From Lysobacter sp. M2-1 (GTDB lineage Bacteria; Pseudomonadota; Gammaproteobacteria; Xanthomonadales; Xanthomonadaceae), in NCBI RefSeq assembly GCF_022662495.1, contig NZ_JAKPBU010000002.1, positions 62,001 through 126,000 on the forward strand: a DNA stretch of 64,000 nt. The letters run 5' to 3'. Numbering within the stretch: position 1 is the first letter of the stretch; each line of letters starts with the position of its first letter. The position numbers and the translations under genes were made by a program. Below are positions 16,121-25,088 of this stretch, one piece after another. Under the pieces are notes generated by a model that searched no databases, was not told the origin of the DNA, and saw nothing but the letters and a program-made list of their open reading frames with translations.

Positions 16121-17673
16121 CACGCTGCTTCCCGGCGCTTCCTCGCGCCTTGCGCGGCGGCGCGTTCGCGCGGGGCGATCGGTACCGGCATGCTGTCGCG
16201 CCACAAGTGCAGCACCGCGTACGCGCGCCATGGGCGCCAGCGTTCCGCGTGCGCAGTCAGCGCCGCGGCGCTCATGCGCGACCCGTCGCCGGGCAGCGCC
16301 TTCTGCAGCACCAGATCATCGGCGGGGAAGGCGTCGGGATGGCCCATCGCCCGCAACGCGATGTAGTGCGCGGTCCAGGGTCCGATGCCGGGCAGGGCGG
16401 TCCAGCGCGCAACGAAATCCTCCAGCGTGCGATCGACCCGGAAGTCGACTGTGCCCTCGAGCACCGCGCGCGCCACCGTGCGCACGGTATCGGCGCGTGC
16501 GCGGGTCAGGCCGATCTGGGTCAGATCCGCGTCCGCCAGTACCTGCGGCGTGGGGAACAGGTGCTCGAGTCCGGGTGTCGACGGCGTCGGCAAGGTCTCG
16601 CCAAAGCGCTGCGCGATGCGCGCTGCGAACGTGCGCGCCGCGGCCACGCTCACCTGCTGGCCCAGGATCGCGCGCACCGCGATCTCGAATCCGTCCCAGC
16701 CGCTCGGAATCCGCAGGCCCGGACGCTGACGCAACAATGGCGCCAGGCGCGGATCAGGCGACAGCGCCGCGCCGATCGCATCCGGATCGGCATCCAGGTC
16801 GAACATGCGCCGCAGCCGGCCGACGATGTCGAGCAGCCGCGAGGCCTGCGCGGCGTGCAGCTCCAGCCGCAGCGCATGTTCGGTGCCGGCACGCGCATCG
16901 GGCCAGGCGCTGACCCGCAGCCACCCGGGCGGCGTGCCCCGCTCGCCCGCGATCACGCGTGCGTAGCTGTCGGCATCGACCACTTCCACGCCGGGCAGCG
17001 CGCGACCGCGCAGGAAGTCGAGCATCGCCGGGAAGTCGTACGGCGGCCGATAGCCCAGCCGCAGTACCAGGCTTTCGCCATCCTGGCGCACTTCGCCCAC
17101 GGGACGCTTGCGCAGGTCGCGCGGCGCCATGCGATAGGCAGCCTGGAAGCTCGCGTTGAAACGGCGCACGCTGCCAAAACCGGAGGCAAGCGCGACTTCG
17201 GTGATCGGCAGCGCCGTTTCGGTCAGCAGCTGCTTGGCGAACAGCAGGCGGCGCGTCCCCTGCACCGCAATCGGCGGCGCGCCCACGCGCTCCACGAACA
17301 GCCGACGCAACTGGCGTTCGCCCACATTGACCCGGTCGGCGAGCGCGGACAGCGGATGCTCATCCAGGAAGCCCTGGTCGATCAGCTTGAGCGCGCGTGC
17401 CAGGACCGCATCGCCGCGCCGCCACGCGCCGTCGGCGGGGGAGAGTTCGGGCCGGCAGCGCAGGCAGGGCCGGTAACCGTCTGCTTCGGCCGCCGCGGCG
17501 GTCACGTAATAGCGGACCCGCTTCGCCCAGGGCGCGGGGCACACGGGGCGGCAGTAGATGCGGGTGCTGTGCACCGCAGTAAAGAACACGCCGTCGAAGC
17601 GCGGATCGCGGCTCAGCCGCGCCTGTTCGCAGACGTGGGCGTCGGGCAAGGCGGTGACCGGATCGGAAATCAT
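16120..17673 (-). CDS. Ada-AlkA fusion: methyl-phosphotriester sensor, AraC HTH and 3-methyladenine glycosylase
   Basis: This is a 517-residue three-part protein. The N-terminal Ada zinc domain has C41, C45, C70 and C73 in the exact C-x3-C...C-x2-C pattern, the first cysteine being the methyl acceptor. An AraC-type DNA-binding region follows (about 90-190, with ITEVALASGFGSVRRFNASF). The C-terminal half is an AlkA glycosylase with a helix-hairpin-helix, LPGIGPWTAHYIALRAMG, and the catalytic Asp in FPADD. It senses alkylation damage, probably activates its own operon, and excises alkylated bases. ogt is coupled downstream. Confidence 0.93.
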   Translation of the reverse strand: MISDPVTALPDAHVCEQARLSRDPRFDGVFFTAVHSTRIYCRPVCPAPWAKRVRYYVTAAAAEADGYRPCLRCRPELSPADGAWRRGDAVLARALKLIDQGFLDEHPLSALADRVNVGERQLRRLFVERVGAPPIAVQGTRRLLFAKQLLTETALPITEVALASGFGSVRRFNASFQAAYRMAPRDLRKRPVGEVRQDGESLVLRLGYRPPYDFPAMLDFLRGRALPGVEVVDADSYARVIAGERGTPPGWLRVSAWPDARAGTEHALRLELHAAQASRLLDIVGRLRRMFDLDADPDAIGAALSPDPRLAPLLRQRPGLRIPSGWDGFEIAVRAILGQQVSVAAARTFAARIAQRFGETLPTPSTPGLEHLFPTPQVLADADLTQIGLTRARADTVRTVARAVLEGTVDFRVDRTLEDFVARWTALPGIGPWTAHYIALRAMGHPDAFPADDLVLQKALPGDGSRMSAAALTAHAERWRPWRAYAVLHLWRDSMPVPIAPRERAAAQGARKRREAA

Positions 17674-17736
17674 GGGGTCAGCCTAGCACCGCCGGAAACC
17701 GGCGACTGGCCGCTTTCGGACATGGGCATCGGACGT

Positions 17737-17809
17737 GTAGGTCGGCGCTACGTCGCCGACACGCAGCCTAGCCGAACGCCATGTCGTCGGGGCGTGGGCC
17801 GACCTACGG
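17737..17809. repeat. AGGTCGG-type inverted repeat
   Basis: GTAGGTCGGCGCTACGTCGC pairs with a distal arm ending GGGCCGACCTACGGC. It lies between two same-strand genes, and the stop codon of the phosphodiesterase gene (17804-17806) falls inside its right arm. Confidence 0.65.
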
Positions 17810-19099
17810 CGTTGCGCGCAACGCGGGCAGCAGCGGCGCGATGTCGCCATCGTTCGGTGCGGGCTGGATGCCGAGCAATCGCGCCAGCAGCGGATAGACA
17901 TCGACATTCGCGAATGGTTGCAACGTCACGCCGCGACGGAACGCGGGGCCGCTGGCGACGAACAGTGCGCGCATCGACGGTAGCGCCGGGTCGTAACCAT
18001 GCGACCCGCGTATCGCCGTCGTGCGTTTGGCGATCGTCTCGCGTGGCAGCATGTCCCAGCCTTCGTGCATCTGGCAGACGATCGGCGGGATGCGCGGATG
18101 GCTGCCGTAGTGCCAGCGTGCGGGCAGCTCGCCCTTGCGCCAGCAATCGTAACCATCGTGCATGCCGAGCAGCTTGCGTTCGACCCGCGCTTCGTGCCCC
18201 GGGTTGGGCGCGATGGTGATCACCTGGCCGATGGTGACGACCGTGGCTTCCTCCTTCGAGACCACGTCCTCCACCGCGACCAGCTGCGGACGTGGCACGG
18301 CGGCCATGCCATGGTCGGACACGACGACAAGGTTCACGTGTTCCGCGATGCCGCGAGCGACAAGCCCATCCAGCAGGCGTCCGAGTTCCGCATCCACCGC
18401 CCGTACCGCCGCATACGCCTGCGGCGAATCGGGGCCGTAGGCGTGGCTGTCGTGATCGACGGTTTCGAAGTACAGCGTGGCGATGCGCGGCCGCGTCGCC
18501 TGCGGCTCGGACAGCCAGCCGAGCACCGTGTCTACGCGCTCGTGCAGTGGCAGGGTGTGGCCCTCGCGGTATTGGCTCCAGCGCGTCGGCCGGACGCCTG
18601 CGATCTCCGCCTCGCTGCCTGGCCAGTACAGGGTGGCGCTCGGCAGACCGGCCTTTTCCGCGCTCACCCAGATGGGTTGTCCATCCCACCAGCGGCCATC
18701 GCCAACGGCCTTGCGGTCGGACAGCTTGAATCCGCCGATCGCCGCATCGCGCATGGTGTTGTGGACGATGCCATGGTGGTCCGGCACCAGGCCGGTGACC
18801 ATGCTGTAGTGATTGGGGAAGGTGAGCGTGGGGTACGACGGACTCATCCAGCGCGCACGCACGCCCTCGCGCGCAATGCGCGAGAGGTTGGGGGTGATGC
18901 CCAGGTCCAGATAGTCGGCGCGAAAGCCGTCCAGAGACACCAGCAGCACGCTGTCAGGCGCATGCGTGGCGACAGCGCGCGCCGCGCTGGCGGGATTGGA
19001 ATCCGGACCGGAAGTGGAGGGCGATGTCGCGCAGGACGCCAGCAGGCAGGCGAGCAGCGCGGACAGGAAACGGAGCGGTATCGGCATGCCGGCGATCAT
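17804..19099 (-). CDS. Nucleotide pyrophosphatase/phosphodiesterase-like lipoprotein
   Basis: This is an alkaline-phosphatase-superfamily enzyme of the NPP type, about 431 residues. The leader FLSALLACLLASC ends in a lipobox Cys. Metal and nucleophile motifs are LVSLDGFRADY (Asp), YPTLTFPNHYSMVTG (Thr nucleophile), ETVDHDSHAYGP and VVVSDHGMA. It should hydrolyse nucleotide pyrophosphates or phosphodiesters at the periplasmic or outer-membrane surface. The start is 19099 or 19087; neither has a clear ribosome site. The stop codon is embedded in a repeat arm. Confidence 0.9.
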   Translation of the reverse strand: MIAGMPIPLRFLSALLACLLASCATSPSTSGPDSNPASAARAVATHAPDSVLLVSLDGFRADYLDLGITPNLSRIAREGVRARWMSPSYPTLTFPNHYSMVTGLVPDHHGIVHNTMRDAAIGGFKLSDRKAVGDGRWWDGQPIWVSAEKAGLPSATLYWPGSEAEIAGVRPTRWSQYREGHTLPLHERVDTVLGWLSEPQATRPRIATLYFETVDHDSHAYGPDSPQAYAAVRAVDAELGRLLDGLVARGIAEHVNLVVVSDHGMAAVPRPQLVAVEDVVSKEEATVVTIGQVITIAPNPGHEARVERKLLGMHDGYDCWRKGELPARWHYGSHPRIPPIVCQMHEGWDMLPRETIAKRTTAIRGSHGYDPALPSMRALFVASGPAFRRGVTLQPFANVDVYPLLARLLGIQPAPNDGDIAPLLPALRATP

Positions 19100-19167
19100 A
19101 AATGACGCTCATGACAATCCGTTCGCGGGTGTCGCGCATTGATCTGGGTGAAACATAAAGGTCTAAA

Positions 19168-19283
19168 GCTCGCGGCTCACGCCGCTCCTACATACCGGTT
19201 TCGGTGTAGGAGCGACGTCAGTCGCGAGCTCGACAATCGGTGGCGTGAATGGCCAAACGCTCGCGACTCACGCCGCTCCTACG
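19168..19283. repeat. Cluster of three REP arms
   Basis: Three GTAGGAGCG-family arms lie in alternating orientation: 19168-19191 (minus), 19205-19229 (plus) and 19259-19283 (minus). The middle one reads GTAGGAGCGACGTCAGTCGC. This is the densest REP cluster in the window and sits just past the 3' end of the ThuA-like gene. Confidence 0.8.
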
Positions 19284-19291
19284 GAAGCGGA

Positions 19292-20053
19292 TCAGCAGTC
19301 GGCAGACTGCCCGGTCACGTAATGCAGTCCGCGCAGCAGGTGCGCGCGATAGGTCGGGTCGGCATACATCTTGGCGTCGTGGCCGAGGCCGGTATACCAG
19401 GCACGGCCGCCGCCGGAGGCATGGCACCATGCGATCGGGTGATCGTTGCCCATCGTGCCGCCGGTGTAATCGTCTTCGTCCACTGTGGCGAGCACCTCGA
19501 CATCACTACGCGGGTTGCGCTTGTAGTTGTACAACTCGTCGCTGATGCGCCAGTCCGCGGCGAGCCCGGCTTGGTCACCTTCGAAGCGCACATCCGTGGT
19601 CTGCAGTCCCGGCGGATGTCCCTGGAACCACGCGCCAACCAGGTCGCCATACCACGGCCAGTCGTATTCGGTATCGGCGGCCGCATGCACGCCGAGGTAG
19701 CCGCCGCCCGCAGCGATGTAGCGTTCGAACGCAAGCTGTTGCGGACCATCGAGCACATCGCCGGTGGCATTGAGGAACACCACCGCGCGGAAGCGCGACA
19801 GGCTCGCGGCGTCGAACAGGTTCGGGTCCTCGCTGTGCTCGACCTGCAGGCCCGACTCGGCCGCCAGCGCGCGCAGCGTGTCCACGCCCACCGGGATCGA
19901 GTCGTGGCGGAAGCCCGCGGTATGCGTGAACACCAGGATGCGCGTGGGCGAAGCCGGGACGGTCGCCTCCGGCGTCGATTGCACGGAGGTGGCGGTACAG
20001 CCGCCTGCGAGCAGCAGGGCGGCACAGCAGGCGAGGATGGTTGGAATGTGCAT
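19292..20053 (-). CDS. ThuA-like domain lipoprotein
   Basis: This is a 253-residue exported protein. The leader TILACCAALLLAGGC carries a lipobox. The ThuA (glutamine-amidotransferase-like) fold shows as ILVFTHTAGFRHDSIPVG, FRAVVFLNATGDVL, GGGYLGVHAAADTEYDWPWY and the terminal GLGHDAKMYADP. Such proteins are linked to sugar (trehalose or glycoside) metabolism, but the catalytic role is not established. The gene stands alone and is divergent from the next. Confidence 0.88.
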   Translation of the reverse strand: MHIPTILACCAALLLAGGCTATSVQSTPEATVPASPTRILVFTHTAGFRHDSIPVGVDTLRALAAESGLQVEHSEDPNLFDAASLSRFRAVVFLNATGDVLDGPQQLAFERYIAAGGGYLGVHAAADTEYDWPWYGDLVGAWFQGHPPGLQTTDVRFEGDQAGLAADWRISDELYNYKRNPRSDVEVLATVDEDDYTGGTMGNDHPIAWCHASGGGRAWYTGLGHDAKMYADPTYRAHLLRGLHYVTGQSADC

Positions 20054-20143
20054 ACGGGCAAGATTAGCGCGACATGACTTCCGTCGCTTGCCGCAGGCGC
20101 ACGGAAGCGCGACCTTGGCGCCCCCGCCCGAGGGAGTACCGCG

Positions 20144-20680
20144 ATGCGCGCCTGGTTGCTTGCGATCCTGATGCTCCCGGCTCTGCCCGCCATTGCGCAG
20201 GAAGCCGCGCCCGCGCCAGCACCCAGGCTGACCGACGCCGAATGCCAGGTCTGGGCGCGCGAACTCAGCTTCGCGCAATCGGTGGCCGATCACGACACTG
20301 CCGCCTTCGCCGAACATCTGCACCCGCAGGCCGCCTTCAATTCCGGCGCGCCGCAGCCGCTGCGCGGGCGCGAGGCGGTGGTCGCCGCCTGGGCCGATAT
20401 CGTGGCCGGCAAGGGGCTCAAGCTATCCTGGTACCCGAACCGGGTGACCATCGGCGGACCGGACGATGTCGCCTGGTCCAGCGGACCGGCCCTGTTCGAG
20501 GATCTTACGCCCGGCGCCAAGGAACGGTTCTCGGTCGGTACCTTCCATTCGGTCTGGCACCGGGACGCCGACGGCGTATGGCGTGTGCTGTTCGACAACG
20601 GAGCCGGGCGCAGGCCCGCGGACGAAGCGGCCGTGCAAGCCTTCCACGCCGGCCGCCAGGCCGCCTGTCCGCAAGCCTGA
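20144..20680 (+). CDS. Secreted SnoaL/DUF4440-like protein
   Basis: The 178 residues comprise a signal peptide (WLLAILMLPALPAIAQ) and a cone-shaped NTF2-like domain. FAQSVADHDTAAFAEHLHPQAAFNSGAPQPLRG and GVWRVLFDNG are the usual DUF4440 landmarks. NTF2-like domains serve as ligand-binding or catalytic scaffolds, so no specific function is given. A ribosome-site-like GAGGGAG precedes the ATG. The start is the only one that gives a complete signal peptide. Confidence 0.82.
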   Translation: MRAWLLAILMLPALPAIAQEAAPAPAPRLTDAECQVWARELSFAQSVADHDTAAFAEHLHPQAAFNSGAPQPLRGREAVVAAWADIVAGKGLKLSWYPNRVTIGGPDDVAWSSGPALFEDLTPGAKERFSVGTFHSVWHRDADGVWRVLFDNGAGRRPADEAAVQAFHAGRQAACPQA

Positions 20681-20781
20681 CGCGACTCTGAATCGCGACC
20701 GCCGGGGCCTTCGCCGCCCCGTCGGCAACGGCGTATGGTGGAAGCATGCCGCACCGGCGGCACTCACCAAGAGGTGCTCCC

Positions 20782-21111
20782 ATGACCCGCACTTCCAAGA
20801 CACGCGCCCTGCTGGCAGCCGTGCTGTGCACTGTGGCCTTCGCCGCGACCGCACAGGACGAGGCCCCAAGCCCCGATGCCAGCCCGGCGGAAAAGCGCGC
20901 GCAGGCCGAGGATGAGGCGCTTCACGACCGCAACTGCCTGCGCGAAACCGGTTCGCGCATCGCCACCCGCATCAAGCCGCGTGCCGACAACCGCGGCACC
21001 AAGCGCTGCGTCAGCGCCACCGGCCGCAGCTATTCCGGCGAAGAACTACGCCGCACCGGACGCTGGGACCTGGCGGACGCGCTGCGTTCGCTCGACCCCG
21101 CCGTGCACTGA
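20782..21111 (+). CDS. Small secreted hypothetical protein
   Basis: This 109-residue protein has a signal peptide (RALLAAVLCTVAFAATAQ) and a basic, Arg-rich mature part with two cysteines (DRNCLRETGSRI and TKRCVSATGRSYSGEEL). The spacing suggests one disulfide. Start 20782 is chosen over 20746 because AAGAGG lies upstream and the leader begins there. A clear terminator follows. Similar small YD-free Cys pairs occur in xanthomonad secreted proteins, but no named family was recognised. Confidence 0.7.
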   Translation: MTRTSKTRALLAAVLCTVAFAATAQDEAPSPDASPAEKRAQAEDEALHDRNCLRETGSRIATRIKPRADNRGTKRCVSATGRSYSGEELRRTGRWDLADALRSLDPAVH

Positions 21112-21132
21112 TCGCGCACCAGGCACTGCAAT

Positions 21133-21161
21133 AACGCCCGGCCATGCCGGGCGTTTGTTTT
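21133..21161 (+). terminator. Rho-independent terminator
   Basis: The stem AACGCCCGGC / GCCGGGCGTT has a CAT loop and is followed by TGTTTT. It closes the small secreted-protein gene and separates it from hutU. Confidence 0.88.
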
Positions 21162-21258
21162 GCGCAACCCGGCAGGTCCGCAGCGTGATTTGTGCCCGAT
21201 CGAACGCGCGGCACCGGTCCAAAGGCGCGCTGGGGGATAATCGGGGCATCGTTTTCCG

Positions 21259-22953
21259 ATGGATGCCGCCATGGCCGATACGCCCCGCGCCGCGTTGCGC
21301 AACGACCCCAGCCGAAGGATCCGCGCCCCGCGCGGCAGCACGCTCAGCTGCAGGAGCTGGCTGACCGAGGCCCCGTTCCGCATGCTGCAGAACAACCTGG
21401 ATGCGGAAGTGGCGGAGAACCCGGCCGAGCTGGTGGTTTACGGCGGCATCGGCCGCGCCGCGCGCGACTGGCAGTGTTACGACAGGATCCTGGAGACGCT
21501 CAAGACCCTCGGCGACGACGAAACTCTGCTGGTGCAATCGGGCAAGCCGGTCGGCGTGTTCCCCACCCATCCCGACGCGCCGCGCGTGCTGATCGCCAAT
21601 TCCAACCTGGTGCCGCACTGGGCTACGTGGGAGCACTTCAACGAGCTCGATCGCAAGGGCCTGATGATGTACGGCCAGATGACCGCGGGCTCATGGATCT
21701 ACATCGGCTCGCAGGGCATCGTGCAGGGCACCTACGAGACCTTCGTGGAACTGGGCCGCCAGCATTACGGCGGCGATCTCACCGGCAAATGGCTGCTCAC
21801 GGCCGGTTTGGGCGGCATGGGCGGCGCGCAGCCGCTGGCGGCGTCGCTGGCCGGCATGAGCAGCCTCAACATCGAATGCCGGCAGAGCAGCATCGACTTC
21901 CGGCTGAAGACTCGTTATGTCGATGAGCAGGCCAGCGACCTCGACGATGCGCTCGCGCGCATCGAGAAGTACACCAAGGCCGGCGAAGCGAAATCCATCG
22001 CCCTGCTCGGCAACGCCGCAGAAATCCTGCCGCAGCTGGTCGAGCGCGGCGTGCGCCCGGACGCGGTGACCGACCAGACCAGCGCGCACGATCCCGTGCA
22101 CGGCTACCTACCGATCGGCTGGACGGTGGAGCAGTGGCTCGCCCTGCAGAAGCAGGACCCCGAGCGCGTGCGCGATGCGGCGAAGAAGTCGATGCGCGTG
22201 CACGTCGAGGCCATGCTCGCCTTCCACGCGCTGGGCATCCCCACCGTGGACTACGGCAATAACATCCGGCAGATGGCCAAGGACGAAGGCTGCGCCAACG
22301 CCTTCGATTTCCCCGGCTTCGTTCCCGCCTATGTGCGCCCGCTGTTCTGCCGCGGCGTCGGCCCGTTCCGCTGGGTCGCGCTATCCGGCGATCCGGAGGA
22401 CATCTACAGGACCGATGCCAAGGTCAAGGAACTGATCCCGGACGATGCGCACCTGCACAACTGGCTGGACATGGCGCGCGAGCGCATCAGCTTCCAGGGC
22501 CTTCCCGCGCGCATCTGCTGGGTCGGCCTGGGGCTACGCCACAAGCTCGGCCTGGCCTTCAACGAGATGGTCCGCAATGGCGAACTGAGCGCGCCGGTGG
22601 TGATCGGCCGCGATCACCTCGATTCCGGCAGCGTCGCATCGCCCAACCGCGAGACCGAAGCGATGCTCGACGGCAGCGATGCGGTCTCCGACTGGCCGCT
22701 GCTCAACGCCATGCTCAACGTCGCCGGTGGCGCCACCTGGGTCTCGCTGCATCACGGCGGCGGGGTGGGGATGGGCTATTCCCAGCACAGCGGCGTGGTG
22801 ATCGTCTGCGACGGCACGCCGGAAGCCGACAAGCGCATCGCGCGCGTGCTGTGGAACGATCCGGGCACTGGGGTGATGCGGCATGCCGATGCGGGCTATG
22901 ACATCGCCAAGCAGTGTGCAGCGGAACAAGGACTCAAGCTGCCGATGTGCTGA
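21259..22953 (+). CDS. hutU: Urocanate hydratase
   Basis: HutU converts urocanate to imidazolonepropionate using tightly bound NAD+. The 564 residues show the family's conserved blocks: [68 protein letters not shown] and [20 protein letters not shown]. The start at 21259 is taken; 21271 is an equally possible ATG. It is about 6 kb from hutF and 7 kb from hutI, so the histidine genes are scattered here and hutH is not in the window. Confidence 0.97.
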   Translation: MDAAMADTPRAALRNDPSRRIRAPRGSTLSCRSWLTEAPFRMLQNNLDAEVAENPAELVVYGGIGRAARDWQCYDRILETLKTLGDDETLLVQSGKPVGVFPTHPDAPRVLIANSNLVPHWATWEHFNELDRKGLMMYGQMTAGSWIYIGSQGIVQGTYETFVELGRQHYGGDLTGKWLLTAGLGGMGGAQPLAASLAGMSSLNIECRQSSIDFRLKTRYVDEQASDLDDALARIEKYTKAGEAKSIALLGNAAEILPQLVERGVRPDAVTDQTSAHDPVHGYLPIGWTVEQWLALQKQDPERVRDAAKKSMRVHVEAMLAFHALGIPTVDYGNNIRQMAKDEGCANAFDFPGFVPAYVRPLFCRGVGPFRWVALSGDPEDIYRTDAKVKELIPDDAHLHNWLDMARERISFQGLPARICWVGLGLRHKLGLAFNEMVRNGELSAPVVIGRDHLDSGSVASPNRETEAMLDGSDAVSDWPLLNAMLNVAGGATWVSLHHGGGVGMGYSQHSGVVIVCDGTPEADKRIARVLWNDPGTGVMRHADAGYDIAKQCAAEQGLKLPMC

Positions 22954-22956
22954 AGA

Positions 22957-22984
22957 CATAGGGTGCGCCAGGGCGCACCCTATG
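22957..22984. terminator. Perfect hairpin between convergent genes
   Basis: CATAGGGTGCGCC and GGCGCACCCTATG form a perfect 13-bp stem with almost no loop, between the hutU stop and the convergent SRPBCC gene. It has no U-tract, so it may act as a bidirectional attenuator or barrier rather than a classic terminator. Confidence 0.6.
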
Positions 22985-23009
22985 GGTAACCGGCTTGCAC
23001 GCCGCGCGG

Positions 23010-23429
23010 TCAGCGCGCGCTGACCCTGGTTTCGGCATAACGCCCGAAGTTGTCGAGGATCGCCTGCCAGCCCTGCTGCTGCACCTCGGGCGCATTTTCG
23101 GTTTCCGCGTCGAAGATCGTGCGCACGCGCACGCCGTCTTCGCTCTGGTCGAAGTGCACGGCGACTTCGCGGCCGTCGCCCATGCGGTACTCGATCAGCC
23201 GCTGCGGCACGACCTTGGTGTAGGTGCCTTCGAAATCGAAGCCCACGCTGCCGTCCCTGGCTTCCATGCGCGTGTTGAAGGTGCCGCCTTCACGCAGGTC
23301 GACCTGGCTGCGTGGCGAGTGCCAGTCAGGCGACGGCGAGTTCCACTGGGTGATGTCGTCCGGAGTGTTGTAGGCCGACCAGACTGTCTCCAGGTCGGTG
23401 CGGGCGAGCGTTTCGACGGTGATCTTCAT
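23010..23429 (-). CDS. SRPBCC (AHSA1-like) domain protein
   Basis: This 139-residue protein is a START/SRPBCC ligand-binding fold of the Aha1-like type. Landmarks are KITVETLARTDLETVWSAYNTPDDITQWN, the DLREGGTFNTRME strand pair, and GWQAILDNFGRYAE in the C-terminal helix. These domains bind hydrophobic ligands; the ligand here is unknown. The start at 23429 is supported by AAGGAG 6 bp upstream; the longer frame is an artefact. Confidence 0.87.
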   Translation of the reverse strand: MKITVETLARTDLETVWSAYNTPDDITQWNSPSPDWHSPRSQVDLREGGTFNTRMEARDGSVGFDFEGTYTKVVPQRLIEYRMGDGREVAVHFDQSEDGVRVRTIFDAETENAPEVQQQGWQAILDNFGRYAETRVSAR

Positions 23430-23714
23430 GGCGTGCTCCTTGTGGGTGGTGATGGTGGCCCCGTCATCGGCGCCTTCTTGTGGACGACGGATCGGCCAGC
23501 GCGAAATCGACAGCGCGATGACATCGCCTGGCTTTGCCAACCGCGCCATGTCGGGATCGCTGGCCGCAATGCTGATCGCGGGGGCGACGGCGGCGCCAGC
23601 TTCACTCTCCGTTCGAGCCCGACGTTCGCGGGCGACCCCGGATTTGCATGGCGGCGCTTTCCGCGTCTCTTGCCGGGCCGGGTCAGTGACGCTCGCGACC
23701 AGCTTCGCGCCGGG

Positions 23715-24371
23715 TCAACTGCGCGCCTTGATGCGCTCCACGAGCGTCGCGCTCAGAGCACCGAGCGCCATGAGAAGGACGACGGCTCCGCCATGCGCAA
23801 GCACGATATGCGCGTAAACGCCGTCCCAGCAGGCCAGGCGCAGGCCCGCGTCCGCCATCAGGCCTACACCCAGGCCGCACAGTGCTCCGGTCAATGCCGG
23901 CCGGTTCGGCAAGGCGCGCGACACGAGCCAGGCGGGTGCGATCAGCGCGGGGGCTGAAAAGGCGAGCGCCATGGAAATGCACTCCCGGATCCATCGGATC
24001 CAGGTCTCTTGCGGAACCTGCACCGGACCGCGCGTGGTCGCATTGACCAGCAGAAAGCCGATGCAGGCGATGCAGATCAGCACGGAGAGCGCTCTGGCCG
24101 ACAGTTCGCGCCCGGGAACGGCTTCGCGGAAGGCGGCCCCGAGGACGACCAGGCTCAGGGCGGTCTCGAGGACCGACAGACCCCACGATGGCCATGGCGC
24201 CGGAACGCCCTGGGTGCGCCAGGCCCAGAACACCGGCATGGCGACGAGCAGGAAGATCGCGACCGGCAGCAATGCCAACGCCCGCCGGGAAGGACTGGCG
24301 AGCGGCCGGACCGGCCGCAGGTCGCGCTTCACTGCCAAATACAGTGCGGCGGGCACGCTGCGCTTACTCAT
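23715..24371 (-). CDS. NrsF/DUF1109-like anti-sigma factor
   Basis: This is a 218-residue protein with about six membrane helices after a short cytoplasmic N-terminus (VKRDLRPVRPLASPSRRALAL). The layout matches the NrsF (formerly DUF1109) family, which holds an ECF sigma factor at the membrane. Its start overlaps the stop of the sigma gene by 8 bp, so the pair is translationally coupled. It presumably releases the sigma factor on an envelope or redox signal; which one is not evident. Confidence 0.75.
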   Translation of the reverse strand: MSKRSVPAALYLAVKRDLRPVRPLASPSRRALALLPVAIFLLVAMPVFWAWRTQGVPAPWPSWGLSVLETALSLVVLGAAFREAVPGRELSARALSVLICIACIGFLLVNATTRGPVQVPQETWIRWIRECISMALAFSAPALIAPAWLVSRALPNRPALTGALCGLGVGLMADAGLRLACWDGVYAHIVLAHGGAVVLLMALGALSATLVERIKARS

Positions 24372-24948
24372 CGCCGCTCCTGCCTGTCGGGTGCAACGCA
24401 AGACGCAGCGCCCTGGTCGCACGGCTCGAACGCAGCTTGGCCGCCACCACCGTAATGCCCAGGCGCGCGGCGATCGCGTCGAAGCTGTGTCCCAGGACAT
24501 GGTGCAGCAGCCAAGGATCGCGCGTGCCCACCGGCAGGCGCCTGAGCGCCTTCTCCATGTCGAGGGCGTCGGCCGAGGGCACGCCGCCCGCGGGCGCGGC
24601 GATCGCCAGCGCGGCATCGAGAGCGGACGGGGGCAGTCCCTCCGGGCGGAGTTGCGCCGAGCGGCGGCTACGCGCCGCTACGTTGCGGGCGATTCCGAAG
24701 ACCCATGGACGCACCGGTAGCGGAGGGGTGTAGGTGCGCCGTGAACGGTGCAGTTCGAGAAACGTGTCCTGCACGAGGTCGTGAACCGCGCCCTGGTCGC
24801 GATGGACTTTTGCGATGTAACGGCGCACGCCATCGACCAGCAGTGCGTACAACTGCTCAAAGGCCGCCAGATCGCCCTGCTGGTAGGCGCTCATCAGCTC
24901 TGCCAGCCTGCGCTCCTCCGCCTCCAGCGTGGATGAAAAACCGTCCAT
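24364..24948 (-). CDS. ECF-type sigma factor (NrsF-associated)
   Basis: This is a 194-residue RNA polymerase sigma factor with region 2 (YALLVDGVRRYIAKVHRDQGAVHDLVQDTFLELHR, quoted in parts: AVHDLVQDTFLELH) and region 4 (GHSFDAIAARLGITVVAAKL). The start is taken at 24948 because earlier in-frame codons would run into the divergent FGE-like gene. Coupled to the NrsF-like gene downstream. The divergent FGE-like secreted protein is a likely regulon member. Confidence 0.85.
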   Translation of the reverse strand: MDGFSSTLEAEERRLAELMSAYQQGDLAAFEQLYALLVDGVRRYIAKVHRDQGAVHDLVQDTFLELHRSRRTYTPPLPVRPWVFGIARNVAARSRRSAQLRPEGLPPSALDAALAIAAPAGGVPSADALDMEKALRRLPVGTRDPWLLHHVLGHSFDAIAARLGITVVAAKLRSSRATRALRLALHPTGRSGDE

Positions 24949-25088
24949 CGAGCCGGTGCGCCTCCGGAAGCCGCGCTGTCGTGTTCGCGGCGATCCTAGC
25001 ACCGGGCCAGATCGGCAGGCGATGACACCTTTTCTCCCGCCACGCGAATTAACAGGGAATCGATCGGCGAGACAGCGGGAGGAACCAG

